Shown: positions 10,114-20,066, numbered from the stretch's first letter. The stretch: 64,000 nt of DNA from Moraxella cuniculi DSM 21768 (GCF_900156515.1 NZ_FTNU01000003.1:104650-168649); one strand, 5' to 3'. Numbers and translations are program-made. Notes: a model not told the origin generated them from the sequence alone.

Positions 10114-11118
10114 TTAATAACCCAAGCTGTTTAATGCTCGCTCATCATCCGACCAGCCACGCTTGACTTTTACCCACAAGGTCAGCATGATTTTGCGATC
10201 AAACAACAGCTCCATATCCTTGCGTGCATCAATGCCAATCTGCTTAATGCGACTGCCTTTATCACCGATGACAATGCTCTTTTGCCCTGCTCGTTCAACA
10301 AAAATTGTCGCATCAATAAAAGTAACCGCACGCCGCCATTTGCCTGTTTCTGGGTCTTGGTGGGCAGGCTCGTCTTTAAAGGTATCAATCTGCACGGTCA
10401 AATCATACGGCACTTCATCGCCTGATTGTCGCATGATTTTTTCACGAATAATCTCCGATGCCAAAAAACGCTCGGAACGGTCTGTGATTTGCTCGGTGTC
10501 AAAAATCGCCTCTCTTGCTGGCAAATATTCGGCAATAACCGTCTGCAATCTATCAAGGTTGTGGCGACGCAACGCTGACACAGGGACAATATCAGCAAAA
10601 TCAAAACTGTCATTGAAACTATCAATCACTGGTAATAATTCGGACTTGTCTTTGATGGTGTCAGTTTTGTTAATCACCAAAATGACAGGCAGATTGGTCG
10701 CTGACAACTTCTCCAAAGTCAGCAAATCATCTTCACGCCACTGCAAGCCATTTACCACAAACAGCACCACATCAACATCGGACAGAGCAGAGATTGCCGC
10801 CTTGTTCATGCGTTCATTGATTGCACGCACTTCATTGGCGTGAATGCCGGGCGTATCAACAAAAACGATCTGCATATTTTCATCAGTCAAAATCCCGTGA
10901 ATGCGATGGCGAGTGGTTTGGGGTTTGCGGCTGGTGATAGAAAGTTTTTGCCCCAATAAATGATTCATCAAGGTTGATTTGCCAACATTTGGACGACCAA
11001 CAATCGCCACAAAGCCCGCCTTAAACACCGCATTGGTGGCTGGCTTTTTGTCAAAAAACGCCGAGATAACATCATCATTATCGGTTGTATCTGTGCTGTC
11101 GGCAGTCATATCAATCAT
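10114..11118 (-). CDS. era: Ribosome-assembly GTPase Era
   Basis: Era binds the 3' end of 16S rRNA and couples 30S maturation to growth. The 334-residue protein has the P-loop GRPNVGKST at 41-49, DTPGIH, NKTD, and a C-terminal KH domain with IVIGDKGSRIKQIG. The N-terminus carries about 30 extra acidic/Thr-rich residues before the G domain, longer than E. coli Era. The ATG at 11118 has AAGGA in front. It lies 26 bp after rnc, and RNase III-Era coupling is conserved across bacteria. Confidence 0.98.
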   Translation of the reverse strand: MIDMTADSTDTTDNDDVISAFFDKKPATNAVFKAGFVAIVGRPNVGKSTLMNHLLGQKLSITSRKPQTTRHRIHGILTDENMQIVFVDTPGIHANEVRAINERMNKAAISALSDVDVVLFVVNGLQWREDDLLTLEKLSATNLPVILVINKTDTIKDKSELLPVIDSFNDSFDFADIVPVSALRRHNLDRLQTVIAEYLPAREAIFDTEQITDRSERFLASEIIREKIMRQSGDEVPYDLTVQIDTFKDEPAHQDPETGKWRRAVTFIDATIFVERAGQKSIVIGDKGSRIKQIGIDARKDMELLFDRKIMLTLWVKVKRGWSDDERALNSLGY

Positions 11119-11144
11119 ACAATTCCTTGAAAAAAGCGGTTGTG

Positions 11145-11900
11145 TTACAGTTTTAGGGCAAGTTTATTGAGCTGATTAATCATTAATTCAGCACATTTTT
11201 GTTCGGCAATGCGGCGACTGGCACCTGTTTCAACGACAGGTGCTACATTGGTGGTGGCAACACTGCATCTGACCTCAAAAATCTGATTGGGGGCATTGCC
11301 ATGCGTTTGTAATAGCTCATAAGTCGGCAATGGCAAGCGATTGCCCTGTAGCAGCTCTTGTAGGCGTGATTTGGCATCTTTTAAGACCTGCTCTTGGCCG
11401 ACTTCGTCAATCAAATCAGCATACCATGCAGTTACCATCTCACCAACCAATTGACAATCATCATTATGAATATTGTCCAAATACACAGCAGCAATCAACG
11501 CCTCGACCGCATCTGCCAAAATTGATGCACGATGGCGACCACCGCCCTTTCGCTCACCCACGCCCAAAATCAAATGCCGCGAAAGCTCAAGTTTATCAGC
11601 GATACGCACCAATGTCTCTTGTCGTACCAAAGTGGCGCGCATACGAGTCAATTGACCTTCGTCATGATTTGGATAATGCAAAAATAACGCTCGTGCAATG
11701 ATAAGCCCAAGCAGTGCATCACCCAAAAACTCAAGCCGCTCATAGCTGTTTTTTGGGTCATAGGAGCGGTGCGTTAATGCCTGCCGAAGCAAGGACACAT
11801 CATTGAATTGATAGCCCAATTTGGCACACAAGGCAGCCACCCCTTGTTCAAATTGGGCAAAATAAGGCTGCTGACTGATTTTACTAGAATTGGTATTCAC
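11145..11900 (-). CDS. rnc: Ribonuclease III
   Basis: RNase III cleaves double-stranded RNA, including rRNA precursors. The catalytic signature ERLEFLGDALL is at about 54-64 and a second acidic patch is in LADAVEALIAAVYLD; a double-stranded RNA-binding domain fills the last 80 residues. The start chosen is GTG at 11900, with AAAGG overlapping the lepB stop codon; this gives 251 residues. A TTG at 11936 would overlap lepB and has no good ribosome site. It sits between lepB and era in the conserved order. Confidence 0.96.
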   Translation of the reverse strand: MNTNSSKISQQPYFAQFEQGVAALCAKLGYQFNDVSLLRQALTHRSYDPKNSYERLEFLGDALLGLIIARALFLHYPNHDEGQLTRMRATLVRQETLVRIADKLELSRHLILGVGERKGGGRHRASILADAVEALIAAVYLDNIHNDDCQLVGEMVTAWYADLIDEVGQEQVLKDAKSRLQELLQGNRLPLPTYELLQTHGNAPNQIFEVRCSVATTNVAPVVETGASRRIAEQKCAELMINQLNKLALKL

Positions 11901-11910
11901 ACAATGCCTT

Positions 11911-13005
11911 TTAGTCAATTGCACCGTTGCGAGCAAAACTTGGCAGTTTTAGCCCCGGTTCTTTATGCATCCAAATATAAGTCGCCTTGCCTGACAAGTT
12001 CTCTTCAGGCACAAAGCCCCAAAAACGACCATCATCACTGCGATCACGATTATCGCCCATCACAAAGTACTGACCCTCTGGCACAGTGATTGACCATGAG
12101 CGGCCGCCAGTTTCGGTAAGTTCTGGTGAATTGGCGAGCAAAAATGGGGCTTGGCTGGCGGTATTTTCATCGGCCACATAACGCACCAAATAACTGTGCT
12201 TGCCCAAATTCTCACGCTGATAGCGTGCTGCCAGCTCCTCTTGACGACCCAAGGTCGCACGCTGCTCATCATCAATCGGCTGATTGTTAATGGCAGCTGG
12301 CAACATCTTATCAACCAACGATTGTGGCATTTGATAATTGGCTGCCATCGTTGACACGGTCTCGCCATTGATGCTTAGCACGCCATCATTGAAACTCACC
12401 GTATCGCCCGGCAAGCCAATCACTCGCTTGATAAAATATACCTTGTCATTGAGAGGATAACGAAATACCGCAACATCGCCACGCTCGGGACTGCCCGTAT
12501 CCAAGATTTTGGTATGTGTCAATGGCAATCTTAAGCCATAGGCTGACTTATTTACCGCAATAAAATCACCCGTGTACAAAGTCGGCACCATTGATGACGA
12601 AGGGATATTAAATGGCTCAATGATAAATGACCGCACAATCACAATCACCGCCAACACAGGCAAAAATTCATACGCCCAACGCACCCATGCAGCTTCGCTT
12701 GGTGGATTGCCCTTTAGCGAGGCAAGTTTAATGCGTTGTTGCTGAAAATCCTGATAAGCGGTTTGAATTTCGGTAGGGCTGTCAGCACTTGGTACATAAG
12801 CATCGGCGTGGCTGGCAATTTGATGGCGAGACAAGCTGGCATCAAGCCTATCTTTGGCTTGTTGTAATTGCACTTCGGCAAGCTTTAGCTCTTTTGAGTA
12901 AAACTTAACAGCATGGTGTTGTTTGAGTATGAATTTATCCACCAGCCAAATCAGCAAAAATACCAAAGTTACTGGCACAATAATCAAATTAATGTCAAAT
13001 TCCAC
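11911..13005 (-). CDS. lepB: Signal peptidase I
   Basis: LepB cleaves signal peptides of Sec and Tat substrates on the periplasmic face of the inner membrane. There are two N-terminal membrane segments (about 5-22 and 112-128), the catalytic serine S138 in PSSSMVPTLYTGDF, and the general-base lysine K193 in FIKRVIGLPGD; the box GDNRDRSDDGRFWGFVP is near the C-terminus. An extended insert of about 70 residues lies between the catalytic boxes, as in E. coli-type LepB. The start is GTG at 13005 with AGGAG upstream. 364 residues. Confidence 0.97.
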   Translation of the reverse strand: MEFDINLIIVPVTLVFLLIWLVDKFILKQHHAVKFYSKELKLAEVQLQQAKDRLDASLSRHQIASHADAYVPSADSPTEIQTAYQDFQQQRIKLASLKGNPPSEAAWVRWAYEFLPVLAVIVIVRSFIIEPFNIPSSSMVPTLYTGDFIAVNKSAYGLRLPLTHTKILDTGSPERGDVAVFRYPLNDKVYFIKRVIGLPGDTVSFNDGVLSINGETVSTMAANYQMPQSLVDKMLPAAINNQPIDDEQRATLGRQEELAARYQRENLGKHSYLVRYVADENTASQAPFLLANSPELTETGGRSWSITVPEGQYFVMGDNRDRSDDGRFWGFVPEENLSGKATYIWMHKEPGLKLPSFARNGAID

Positions 13006-13160
13006 CCAACTTCTCCTAGTATTGTGATAGCACGGTCAAACGCAAACTCTGGCAGCGATTGTGCTATTAATCTCGCCCCAAATGCATTATACCAACTGCG
13101 TGTATCACCAATCAATCAATAGGTATAAAATATGTATAAAAACTTAACTATTATCAATCA

Positions 13161-14957
13161 TCAGCTATCGACTTTTAGTACCGCCAAGAAAGCCTCTTGA
13201 GGGATTTCTACCGAGCCGACCTGCTTCATACGCTTTTTGCCTGCTTTTTGTTTTTCAAGCAGCTTTTTCTTACGGCTGACATCACCGCCATAGCATTTGG
13301 CAAGCACATCTTTTCGCATTGCCTTGACTGTGCTACGAGCGATAATCTGACTGCCAATCGCCGCCTGAATCGCCACATCAAACATCTGGCGAGGAATCAG
13401 CTCTTTCATTTTTTCAACAAGCTGATTGCCACGACGGCGTGCGTGTTCTTGATGGCAAATCATGGCAAGTGCATCAACTTTTTCGCCGTTAATCAACACA
13501 TCAACGCGTGCCAATTTATCAGCAGAATAACGCTCAAAACCATAATCAAGTGAGGCAAATCCACGGCTGGCTGACTTTAATTTGTCAAAAAAGTCCATCA
13601 CCACCTCACCCATCGGAATGTCAAACACCACCTGCACTTGACGAGCCATAAACTTCATATCCACCTGCACGCCACGCCGTTCGATGGCAAGCGTGATGAC
13701 ATTGCCCAGATATTCTTGCGGCACCAAAATATGACAGCGGGCAATCGGCTCACGAAACTCAGCAATCACGCCTGTATCTGGCAGCTTAGAAGGGTTGTCC
13801 ACATAGACGATTTCGCCATTTTTTTTGACAATCTCATAAATCACCGATGGGGCAGTGGTAATCAAATCAAGGTCATACTCACGCTCAAGTCGCTCTTGGA
13901 TAATCTCCATGTGCAACATGCCCAAAAAGCCGCAGCGAAAACCAAAGCCCAATGCTTCTGAAGTATCTGGCTCAAAAAACAATGCCGCATCGTTGATTTG
14001 TAATTTTTGTAAAGCCTCACGGAATTTCTCAAAATCGCTTGAATCAATGGGGAACATACCTGCATAAACTTGCGGCGTTACCTTTTGAAATCCTGCAATA
14101 CTCTCCACATCAGGCGTTTTGGCAAGGGTGATGGTATCGCCCACAGGTGCTCCCTGAATGTCCTTAATCCCTGCAATCACAAAGCCCACCTCGCCTGCAC
14201 GCAGCACATCGGTTTCTAGCGATTTTGGGGTAAATACACCAATAGAGCTAACAATGTGGCTTTCGCCTGTTGATTTGATAAAAATTTTATCGCCTTTGGC
14301 AACCTGACCTTCTCGCACACGCACCAAAGATACCACGCCCAGATAGTTATCAAACCAAGAATCAATAATCAATGCCTGTAGCGGTGCTTCACGATCACCT
14401 GTAGGTGCAGGAATGGTATCCACCAAGGTTTGCAACAGCTCCTCAATGCCCACGCCTGTTTTTGCCGAAACTCGCGGTGCGTCTGTCGCCTCAATGCCGA
14501 TAATGTCCTCAATCTCCTCAATCACCCGCTCAGGCTCAACTTGCGGCAAGTCAATTTTATTCAAAACAGGCAATACCTCAAGCCCCTGCTCGACTGCAGT
14601 ATAGCAGTTTGCAACCGATTGTGCCTCCACGCCTTGGGCCGCATCCACCACAAGCAACGCCCCTTCGCACGCTGCCAACGAACGAGAAACTTCGTAGCTA
14701 AAGTCCACATGACCCGGCGTGTCAATAAAATTCAGTTGATACCGCTCTCCATTTGGGTGATTGTAATACAAAGTTACCGACTGTGCCTTGATAGTGATAC
14801 CACGCTCACGCTCGATATCCATGCTATCGAGTACCTGTGCCTGCATTTCTCGATCGGACAGACCGCCACAAACCTGAATAAATCTATCAGCAAGCGTACT
14901 TTTGCCGTGGTCAATATGGGCAATGATGGAGAAATTTCTAATATTGGTGATGTTCAT
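13161..14957 (-). CDS. lepA: Elongation factor 4 (LepA)
   Basis: A translational GTPase that engages ribosomes and affects initiation and 30S biogenesis. G motifs are intact (AHIDHGKST near 14-22, [22 protein letters not shown]). The LepA-specific C-terminal domain is complete through the positively charged [13 protein letters not shown] tail. 598 residues, normal length. It heads the leftward lepA-lepB-rnc-era-recO-pdxJ set, with a 155-bp gap before lepB. Confidence 0.98.
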   Translation of the reverse strand: MNITNIRNFSIIAHIDHGKSTLADRFIQVCGGLSDREMQAQVLDSMDIERERGITIKAQSVTLYYNHPNGERYQLNFIDTPGHVDFSYEVSRSLAACEGALLVVDAAQGVEAQSVANCYTAVEQGLEVLPVLNKIDLPQVEPERVIEEIEDIIGIEATDAPRVSAKTGVGIEELLQTLVDTIPAPTGDREAPLQALIIDSWFDNYLGVVSLVRVREGQVAKGDKIFIKSTGESHIVSSIGVFTPKSLETDVLRAGEVGFVIAGIKDIQGAPVGDTITLAKTPDVESIAGFQKVTPQVYAGMFPIDSSDFEKFREALQKLQINDAALFFEPDTSEALGFGFRCGFLGMLHMEIIQERLEREYDLDLITTAPSVIYEIVKKNGEIVYVDNPSKLPDTGVIAEFREPIARCHILVPQEYLGNVITLAIERRGVQVDMKFMARQVQVVFDIPMGEVVMDFFDKLKSASRGFASLDYGFERYSADKLARVDVLINGEKVDALAMICHQEHARRRGNQLVEKMKELIPRQMFDVAIQAAIGSQIIARSTVKAMRKDVLAKCYGGDVSRKKKLLEKQKAGKKRMKQVGSVEIPQEAFLAVLKVDS

Positions 14958-15400
14958 AAATTTGATCTAGTATCGGCTGGTTGGTAAATGTACACATACC
15001 GACTGGATTTGTGCCATTAGGCTGATAACAAATCTATCGGCAATCTGTCATTATAGCGTATTTTTGATAAAGTTACCACAAATCCCCCGCCCAATAAACT
15101 GCCCATTTTTCATTGCCAAAGACAAATTTATTGACTGATAAATAGCCTAGGCTTGCCATCAAAATACAACCTGCCTGCATATTGCCAAATCAATAAGCAC
15201 CAATCAGCCCTGTCCTTACAAACAACGCTTGGATACTGACACAAATGACAACAAAATAAGAAATTATGGCTTTTGCCCTTTTCTTTTGCATTGGCATTGT
15301 GTATAATTACGCCCATCAACATGATGATTGCACAACTGCCAAGTACAATACTTGAGCTGTTGATACAATCATGTTTATTATGATAAACACCATCAAATCA
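14958..15400 (+). other. Intergenic region between lepA and the CAU tRNA
   Basis: No convincing gene in 443 bp. A leftward perfect -10 (TATAAT, 15050-15055) probably drives lepA. A rightward TATAAT at 15302-15307 could belong to the tRNA transcript. A 64-codon leftward ORF inside (15128-15322) has no ribosome site and an unlikely composition. Confidence 0.5.
15050..15055 (-). promoter_or_regulatory. -10 box, likely for lepA
   Basis: A perfect leftward TATAAT about 95 bp before the lepA ATG. No clean -35 was found at standard spacing. Confidence 0.45.
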
Positions 15401-15477
15401 GGGCCTATAGCTCAGTTGGTTAGAGCAGAGGACTCATAATCCTTTGGTCGCAGGTTCAAGTCCTGCTGGGCCTACCA
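15401..15477 (+). tRNA. tRNA with anticodon CAU (tRNA-Ile2 likely; tRNA-Met possible)
   Basis: A 77-nt cloverleaf with encoded CCA. The anticodon CAU is at 15435-15437 in loop CTCATAA, the T-arm has GGTTCAAGTCC and the discriminator is A. Acceptor pairs C4:G69 and C5:G68, and the general resemblance to gammaproteobacterial ileX/ileY genes, favour the isoleucine isoacceptor whose C34 is changed to lysidine by TilS. An elongator Met assignment cannot be excluded by eye. The first pair appears to be G1:U72. Confidence 0.96.
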
Positions 15478-15485
15478 TCTTCATT

Positions 15486-15511
15486 AGACTTGCTTATTGC
15501 AGGTCTTTTTT
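15486..15511 (+). terminator. Terminator after the CAU tRNA
   Basis: An 8-bp stem AGACTTGC/GCAGGTCT (one G-U) with loop TTATT is followed by T6. Confidence 0.85.
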
Positions 15512-15526
15512 ATTTAAAAAACAAGC

Positions 15527-15557
15527 AACAAAAAACCGCCCAATCTAGGCGGCTTTG
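15527..15557 (-). terminator. Terminator of the 46-residue ORF
   Basis: Read leftward: stem AGCCGCC / GGCGGTT with a short loop, then a run of T. It lies about 25 bp past the small ORF's stop codon. Confidence 0.85.
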
Positions 15558-15579
15558 TCAAAAATTCATCAAATCCTGC

Positions 15580-15720
15580 TTAGGCAGTCATTGGCAAAAC
15601 TTGTGGATTGCCCTTGGCAAGTTTTTTTAATACCGCAGCAATCATCTCGGCGGTGATTGGTTGTTCTTTGCCTTTTGATACAATGTTCATTTCGGTCATT
15701 TGGTGAGTTGGCTGATTCAT
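15580..15720 (-). CDS. Small protein of unknown function (46 residues)
   Basis: An ORF of 46 codons beginning MNQPTHQMTEMNIVSKGKEQ and ending with the helical, Lys/Ala-rich segment EMIAAVLKKLAKGNPQVLP. The start at 15720 has AGAGGTG five bases upstream. A promoter-like sequence lies about 80 bp further up and a strong terminator sits just downstream, so the unit looks like a self-contained transcribed gene. No family is recognised, and there is no signal peptide or membrane segment. Alternatively the transcript could be a small RNA with an incidental ORF. Confidence 0.55.
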   Translation of the reverse strand: MNQPTHQMTEMNIVSKGKEQPITAEMIAAVLKKLAKGNPQVLPMTA

Positions 15721-15797
15721 GGCGACACCTCTAAAAACTATGACATATTGGCGATTTGCTGAATATATGTCTATATTTATCTTGTTGTGATGTGTGT

Positions 15798-15825
15798 AGT
15801 ATAACCCATGCGTACAAATGTAAAC
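15798..15825 (-). promoter_or_regulatory. Promoter for the 46-residue ORF
   Basis: Leftward -35-like GTTTAC (15820-15825), 16-bp spacer and -10 TATACT (15798-15803). Confidence 0.5.
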
Positions 15826-15971
15826 AATGCTTTATTGGCGATTTTGCCCACTAAAGTGTAAACACTTGTTTCATCTTTGACACATCTTGTCATACTTTGC
15901 CAAAAAACGGTCATCATCTCTGATTTGCTATCATCAATACCTTTTCGCTGCATTCATCAGCGTACAAACCG

Positions 15972-16003
15972 CAAAAAAAATCCCGCACTTAATCGTACGG
16001 GAT
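15972..16003 (-). terminator. Terminator after suhB
   Basis: Read leftward: stem ATCCCGTAC / GTGCGGGAT (one mismatch) with a 6-base loop, followed by T8, immediately past the suhB stop. Confidence 0.85.
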
Positions 16004-16009
16004 TTTTTA

Positions 16010-16840
16010 TCAGCCCAGTGCATTTTCCCATCTGGGCACAACCAGCTGCATTAATGGTTTTAACAGTTTAACATTGCACGCAAACACCGAACCTGTCTGC
16101 ATGGCGTTTGACGCACCTTGATGATCGACCACCACGCCTCGTGCTTCGCTTACAATCAGCTCGCCTGCGGCAATATCCCACGGCTTGATACTCATCTCAA
16201 AATAACCATCAAAACGCCCTGCCGCCACATAGCACAAATCCAAAGCCGCCGAGCCAAAACGACGCACCTGACCGCCATTTTCACAAATCGCTTGTAGGCT
16301 GGCAAAGTGCTGTTTGGCAAAGCTAACACGCTCGTTGCCCACCATACGCTCATACGGATGACCTGTGGTAAACAGTCCACCTGCGATTGTCTTGCGATCG
16401 CTGACTTGCAGACGGCGTTGATTCATGACTGCACCTCGACCACGACTGGCAGAGAACAGCTCATCTCGCACAGGGTCATAGACCACACCATGCTCGGTAA
16501 TGCCGTTTTTTTGGACAGCGATTGATACACAAAAATGCGGTACGCCATGGACGAAATTTTGTGTGCCATCCAGCGGATCAATCACCCAGCACCACTCGGC
16601 ATCGGCACCCTTGCCCTCTTGTAGCCCAAACTCTTCGCCCAGATATGAATGGTTCGGATAGCTTTCTTGCAAAGTGGCAATGGTCAGCTGCTCGGCATAA
16701 CGGTCAATTTGCGTAACCAAGCCATCCAAGCCCTTTGATTCAACTGCCAAATCTAGGCGGTGGCGATTTAGATGTGCCCGCAAAATTTCATGACCTACTT
16801 TTTTGGCCGCATTTGCCGCCATCACAACCATCGGTTCCAT
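16010..16840 (-). CDS. suhB: Inositol monophosphatase family protein SuhB
   Basis: SuhB is a magnesium-dependent inositol-1-phosphatase that in E. coli also acts in the rRNA antitermination complex. The metal and substrate motifs GEEFG, IDPLDGTQNF and PWDIAAGELIVSEA are intact. The ORF extends further upstream, but the ATG at 16840 (MEPMVVMAANAAKK) matches the family start and has AGG in front; this gives 276 residues. It is leftward and monocistronic with its own terminator. Whether it is mainly a phosphatase or an rRNA factor here is not visible. Confidence 0.93.
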   Translation of the reverse strand: MEPMVVMAANAAKKVGHEILRAHLNRHRLDLAVESKGLDGLVTQIDRYAEQLTIATLQESYPNHSYLGEEFGLQEGKGADAEWCWVIDPLDGTQNFVHGVPHFCVSIAVQKNGITEHGVVYDPVRDELFSASRGRGAVMNQRRLQVSDRKTIAGGLFTTGHPYERMVGNERVSFAKQHFASLQAICENGGQVRRFGSAALDLCYVAAGRFDGYFEMSIKPWDIAAGELIVSEARGVVVDHQGASNAMQTGSVFACNVKLLKPLMQLVVPRWENALG

Positions 16841-16982
16841 AGAGTACCTGCTTGTTAATTTGTTAAAAGATTTAAAACAGTTTATTTGCACTCATCATGC
16901 AAAAATTTTATTATACGCCAAAAGCCACAAAAAACCAATCCTTTGCCCAATCAATGCTTAATTTGCGATAAGCAAGGACAGT

Positions 16983-19100
16983 CTACCGACCAACGAACTG
17001 GCTTAGAGCATGATAAATACCCGCCTCGTCAAGACCGCAATACGCCAGCTGCTCGGCATGGCTTGCATGATGGATAAATTCATCAGCAATGCCCAAATTA
17101 ATGATCTTGGGCTGCTGCATCAAGGCAGTTGTGATGATAAATTCATTCACCGCACTGCCTGCACCACCTGCAATCTGATGCTCTTCAATGGTAGCAATAT
17201 GCGTAACGCCCTGTGCCAACAAATCGCTGATTAATGCCTTATCCAGTGGTTTTACCCATCGCATATCAACCACAACACAAGCAATGTGCTGCGTCTGGTA
17301 CAGTCTTTTGGCAGCCTTTAGTGCATCAGCAAGTCGCGTACCAAATGCCAACACGGCAAGTTTTGGCTGATTATTAGCCACATTATCAGACTCATCAAAT
17401 GACTGCCAGACAATATTTGCCTTGCCTATCGGATAATGCTCATCATCAAGCCCAACCGAGCAACCAACCCCCTCTCCTCGTGGATAGCGTACCGCCGCCA
17501 CCCCTCGATGGCGATAGCAGCTGTTAAGCAGCTGATGGCATTCATGTTCATCGCTTGGCGTGGCAATGATGATATTCGGCACACAACGCAAATATGTCAA
17601 ATCAAAAACCCCTGCGTGTGTCGCTCCGTCCTCACCGACCAACCCAGCTCTATCAATGGCAAAAGTTACATCAAGATTTTGTAATGCCACATCGTGAATC
17701 AGCTGGTCATAGCCACGCTGTAGAAATGTTGAATAAATCGCTACCACAGGCTTGATTTTCTCAGAAGTTGCCATGCCTGCCGCCAGCGTTACAGCGTGCT
17801 GCTCGGCAATCGCCACATCAAAAAACCGCTCAGGATAGCAAGCTGCATACTCAACCATGCCAGAACCTTCTGCCATCGCAGGGGTGATGGCAACCAACGC
17901 CTTGTCATGCTTGGCAGTGTGCAATAGCCATTCGCCAAAAATTTGCGAGTATTTTTTGGCGGCAGGTCTAGCTGGGGAATCGGTGGCTGGTTGCTTGTCG
18001 GTGGTTTTTGGCAATTTACCAATGGCGTGATAGCCGATCGGATCTGCCTCTGCTGGCAAAAACCCCTTGCCCTTGACTGTATGCACATGCACCAGCACCG
18101 CCCCTTGTAACTGCTTGGCTCGCTCTAGCACGCTGATAAGTTTTGGCAAATCATGCCCATCAAATGGCCCAAGATAAGTAAAACCAATCGCCTTGAACAA
18201 ATTATCCGCAAACAGCTTATCACCGATTTTTTCGGCAATTTTGTCAGGCAGTGGTGATAATGGCACGCCATGCAACAGCTCGCTGATTTTTTCGCCAATT
18301 TTGCTTGGCAGACGATTCGAGACATTTTCAAACGCACCATTTGCCATCTGTAGATAATGCCGAATGCGGCGATCATCTGCCGAAATATCTCGCTTGACCA
18401 TCAAGATATTGCCATTTTTATCAATATCCATCGCCAAGCCTCGCTGCCACAGCTTGGCAAGATGGCGAGAAAAACCGCCAATCGCTGCAGAAATAGACAT
18501 ATCATTATCATTTAGCACCACCAACAAATCGGCATTTTGTTGTACAGCATCATTCATCGCCTCAAACGCCATACCGCCTGTCATGGCACCATCACCAATG
18601 ACCGCTGCCACTTTCCGCTCTTCGCCCAATAATCGTGCCGCCAAGCTCATGCCCAAGGCAGCCGAAATCGAAGTTGATGAATGCCCCACGCCAAAAGTGT
18701 CATATTCGCTCTCATGCCGCTCAGGAAATGCCGTCAAGCCATCTTTGGCACGAATGCTAGGCAGGCGTTCGCGGCGACCTGTCAAAACCTTGTGGGCATA
18801 GGCCTGATGACCCACATCCCACACCAGCAAATCTTGTGGTGTATTCAGCACAGTATGCAGTGCAATGGTCAGCTCAACCACGCCAAGATTTGCCCCAAAA
18901 TGCCCACCGCTGACACCTGTTGAATACAGCAAATAAGCTCGCAGCTCATCGGCAAGTTGCACCAGCTCATCAACGCTTAGCGTCTTTAGGACAGCAGGGC
19001 TGTCAATGGTATCCAAAATCGGCGTATCGGGACGGGTTGCCAAAATCTGATCAAAAACTTTGGCTTGGCGACTAAGATGAATGGTGGCTGAATCCGACAT
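16983..19100 (-). CDS. dxs: 1-Deoxy-D-xylulose-5-phosphate synthase
   Basis: DXS condenses pyruvate and glyceraldehyde 3-phosphate with thiamine diphosphate, feeding isoprenoid (MEP), thiamine and B6 synthesis. The TPP site is clear (GDGAMTGGMAFEAMNDA; LNDNDMSIS), as are DGHD and the catalytic region AEQHAVTLAAGMA. At 705 residues it is about 80 longer than E. coli DXS. Most of the excess is a segment at about 230-290 (MDIDKNGNILMVKRDISADD and following), between the N-terminal TPP domain and FTYLGPFDGHD, and a second short insert rich in T/P/A follows near 375. Confidence 0.96.
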   Translation of the reverse strand: MSDSATIHLSRQAKVFDQILATRPDTPILDTIDSPAVLKTLSVDELVQLADELRAYLLYSTGVSGGHFGANLGVVELTIALHTVLNTPQDLLVWDVGHQAYAHKVLTGRRERLPSIRAKDGLTAFPERHESEYDTFGVGHSSTSISAALGMSLAARLLGEERKVAAVIGDGAMTGGMAFEAMNDAVQQNADLLVVLNDNDMSISAAIGGFSRHLAKLWQRGLAMDIDKNGNILMVKRDISADDRRIRHYLQMANGAFENVSNRLPSKIGEKISELLHGVPLSPLPDKIAEKIGDKLFADNLFKAIGFTYLGPFDGHDLPKLISVLERAKQLQGAVLVHVHTVKGKGFLPAEADPIGYHAIGKLPKTTDKQPATDSPARPAAKKYSQIFGEWLLHTAKHDKALVAITPAMAEGSGMVEYAACYPERFFDVAIAEQHAVTLAAGMATSEKIKPVVAIYSTFLQRGYDQLIHDVALQNLDVTFAIDRAGLVGEDGATHAGVFDLTYLRCVPNIIIATPSDEHECHQLLNSCYRHRGVAAVRYPRGEGVGCSVGLDDEHYPIGKANIVWQSFDESDNVANNQPKLAVLAFGTRLADALKAAKRLYQTQHIACVVVDMRWVKPLDKALISDLLAQGVTHIATIEEHQIAGGAGSAVNEFIITTALMQQPKIINLGIADEFIHHASHAEQLAYCGLDEAGIYHALSQFVGR

Positions 19101-19368
19101 GGTTAATTTTTTCCGAATTTATGGCTAAATGCAACAACTTCAGCATTGTTATCAATTGGCAGTTCATCATCAAATAAAAATATGGCATAATAGCACTTTT
19201 AACCGCCAGTGCGTGTAGCAGCAAGTATGTGCTGTGGCAATATGTAAGCTATTTTACAAGATAGCCTGTGTTTTTGCTAGAAAAAACCGCCATTTCGTGA
19301 TTTTTTTGACAAATTGCAACAAAGCATAAAAAATCATTGCATTTGCCACACAAAATAAGGGGTAAACT

Positions 19369-19983
19369 TTGTATCAATTCATCACCAAAGCCAAATTACC
19401 GACCATTCATGGTGAGTTTGACATTCATGCCTTTGAGAGTGAATCAGGGCAAGAGCATATCATGCTAACAACAGGTCTACCAACCGACCAAGACATCTTA
19501 CCGCTGATTCGCATTCATTCAGAATGCCTAACAGGCGATGCCTTTGGTTCGTTAAAATGCGACTGCGGCCCCCAGCTAAATCATGCCATGCAACAAATCA
19601 TTGCACATGGCTGCGGTGCTATCTTATATTTACGCCAAGAAGGTCGTGGCATCGGACTGGTGAATAAAATCCGTGCCTACGCCCTACAAGACCAAGGTCA
19701 TGATACGCTTGAGGCAAATCTCATGCTGGGGCTGCCTGCGGACGCTCGCAGCTATGAAATGTGCGAAATCATGCTAAAATCCGTTGGCATCAACAAAGCC
19801 AAACTGCTGACCAACAACCCAAATAAAGTGCAAGGCTTGCAAGACCTAGGCATACAAATTGTCGAACGAGTGCCGCTGATTGTTGGGGTAAATCCGCACA
19901 ACGAATCTTATCTGGGCATTAAAGGCAAAAAAATGGCTCATTTTATTGACAGTGCGGATTTAAACCAAAGCAATATTAAGTAG
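19369..19983 (+). CDS. ribA: GTP cyclohydrolase II
   Basis: RibA opens the imidazole ring of GTP, the first step of riboflavin synthesis. Zinc ligands C53, C64 and C66 are in HSECLTGDAFGSLKCDCG, and the catalytic RQEGRGIGL and the LLTNNPNKV motif are present. The start is TTG at 19369 with AAGGGG upstream, giving 204 residues; no ATG fits. It is transcribed divergently from dxs across a 268-bp gap. I saw no FMN riboswitch there. Confidence 0.96.
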   Translation: MYQFITKAKLPTIHGEFDIHAFESESGQEHIMLTTGLPTDQDILPLIRIHSECLTGDAFGSLKCDCGPQLNHAMQQIIAHGCGAILYLRQEGRGIGLVNKIRAYALQDQGHDTLEANLMLGLPADARSYEMCEIMLKSVGINKAKLLTNNPNKVQGLQDLGIQIVERVPLIVGVNPHNESYLGIKGKKMAHFIDSADLNQSNIK

Positions 19984-20066
19984 ATATTTTTAATAATTAA
20001 TGAAAAATATCATATAATTAATCCACTTTTTAATCCACAACCCTTAACCGTTCATCGGTGGCAATC

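Noticed and set aside
15128..15322. 64-codon leftward ORF in the lepA upstream region
   Set aside because: No ribosome site, several Trp/Cys/His residues in random order, and it overlaps promoter-like sequence.
19101..19368. FMN riboswitch before ribA
   Set aside because: The conserved FMN aptamer core was not found, and the TTG start has a normal ribosome site.
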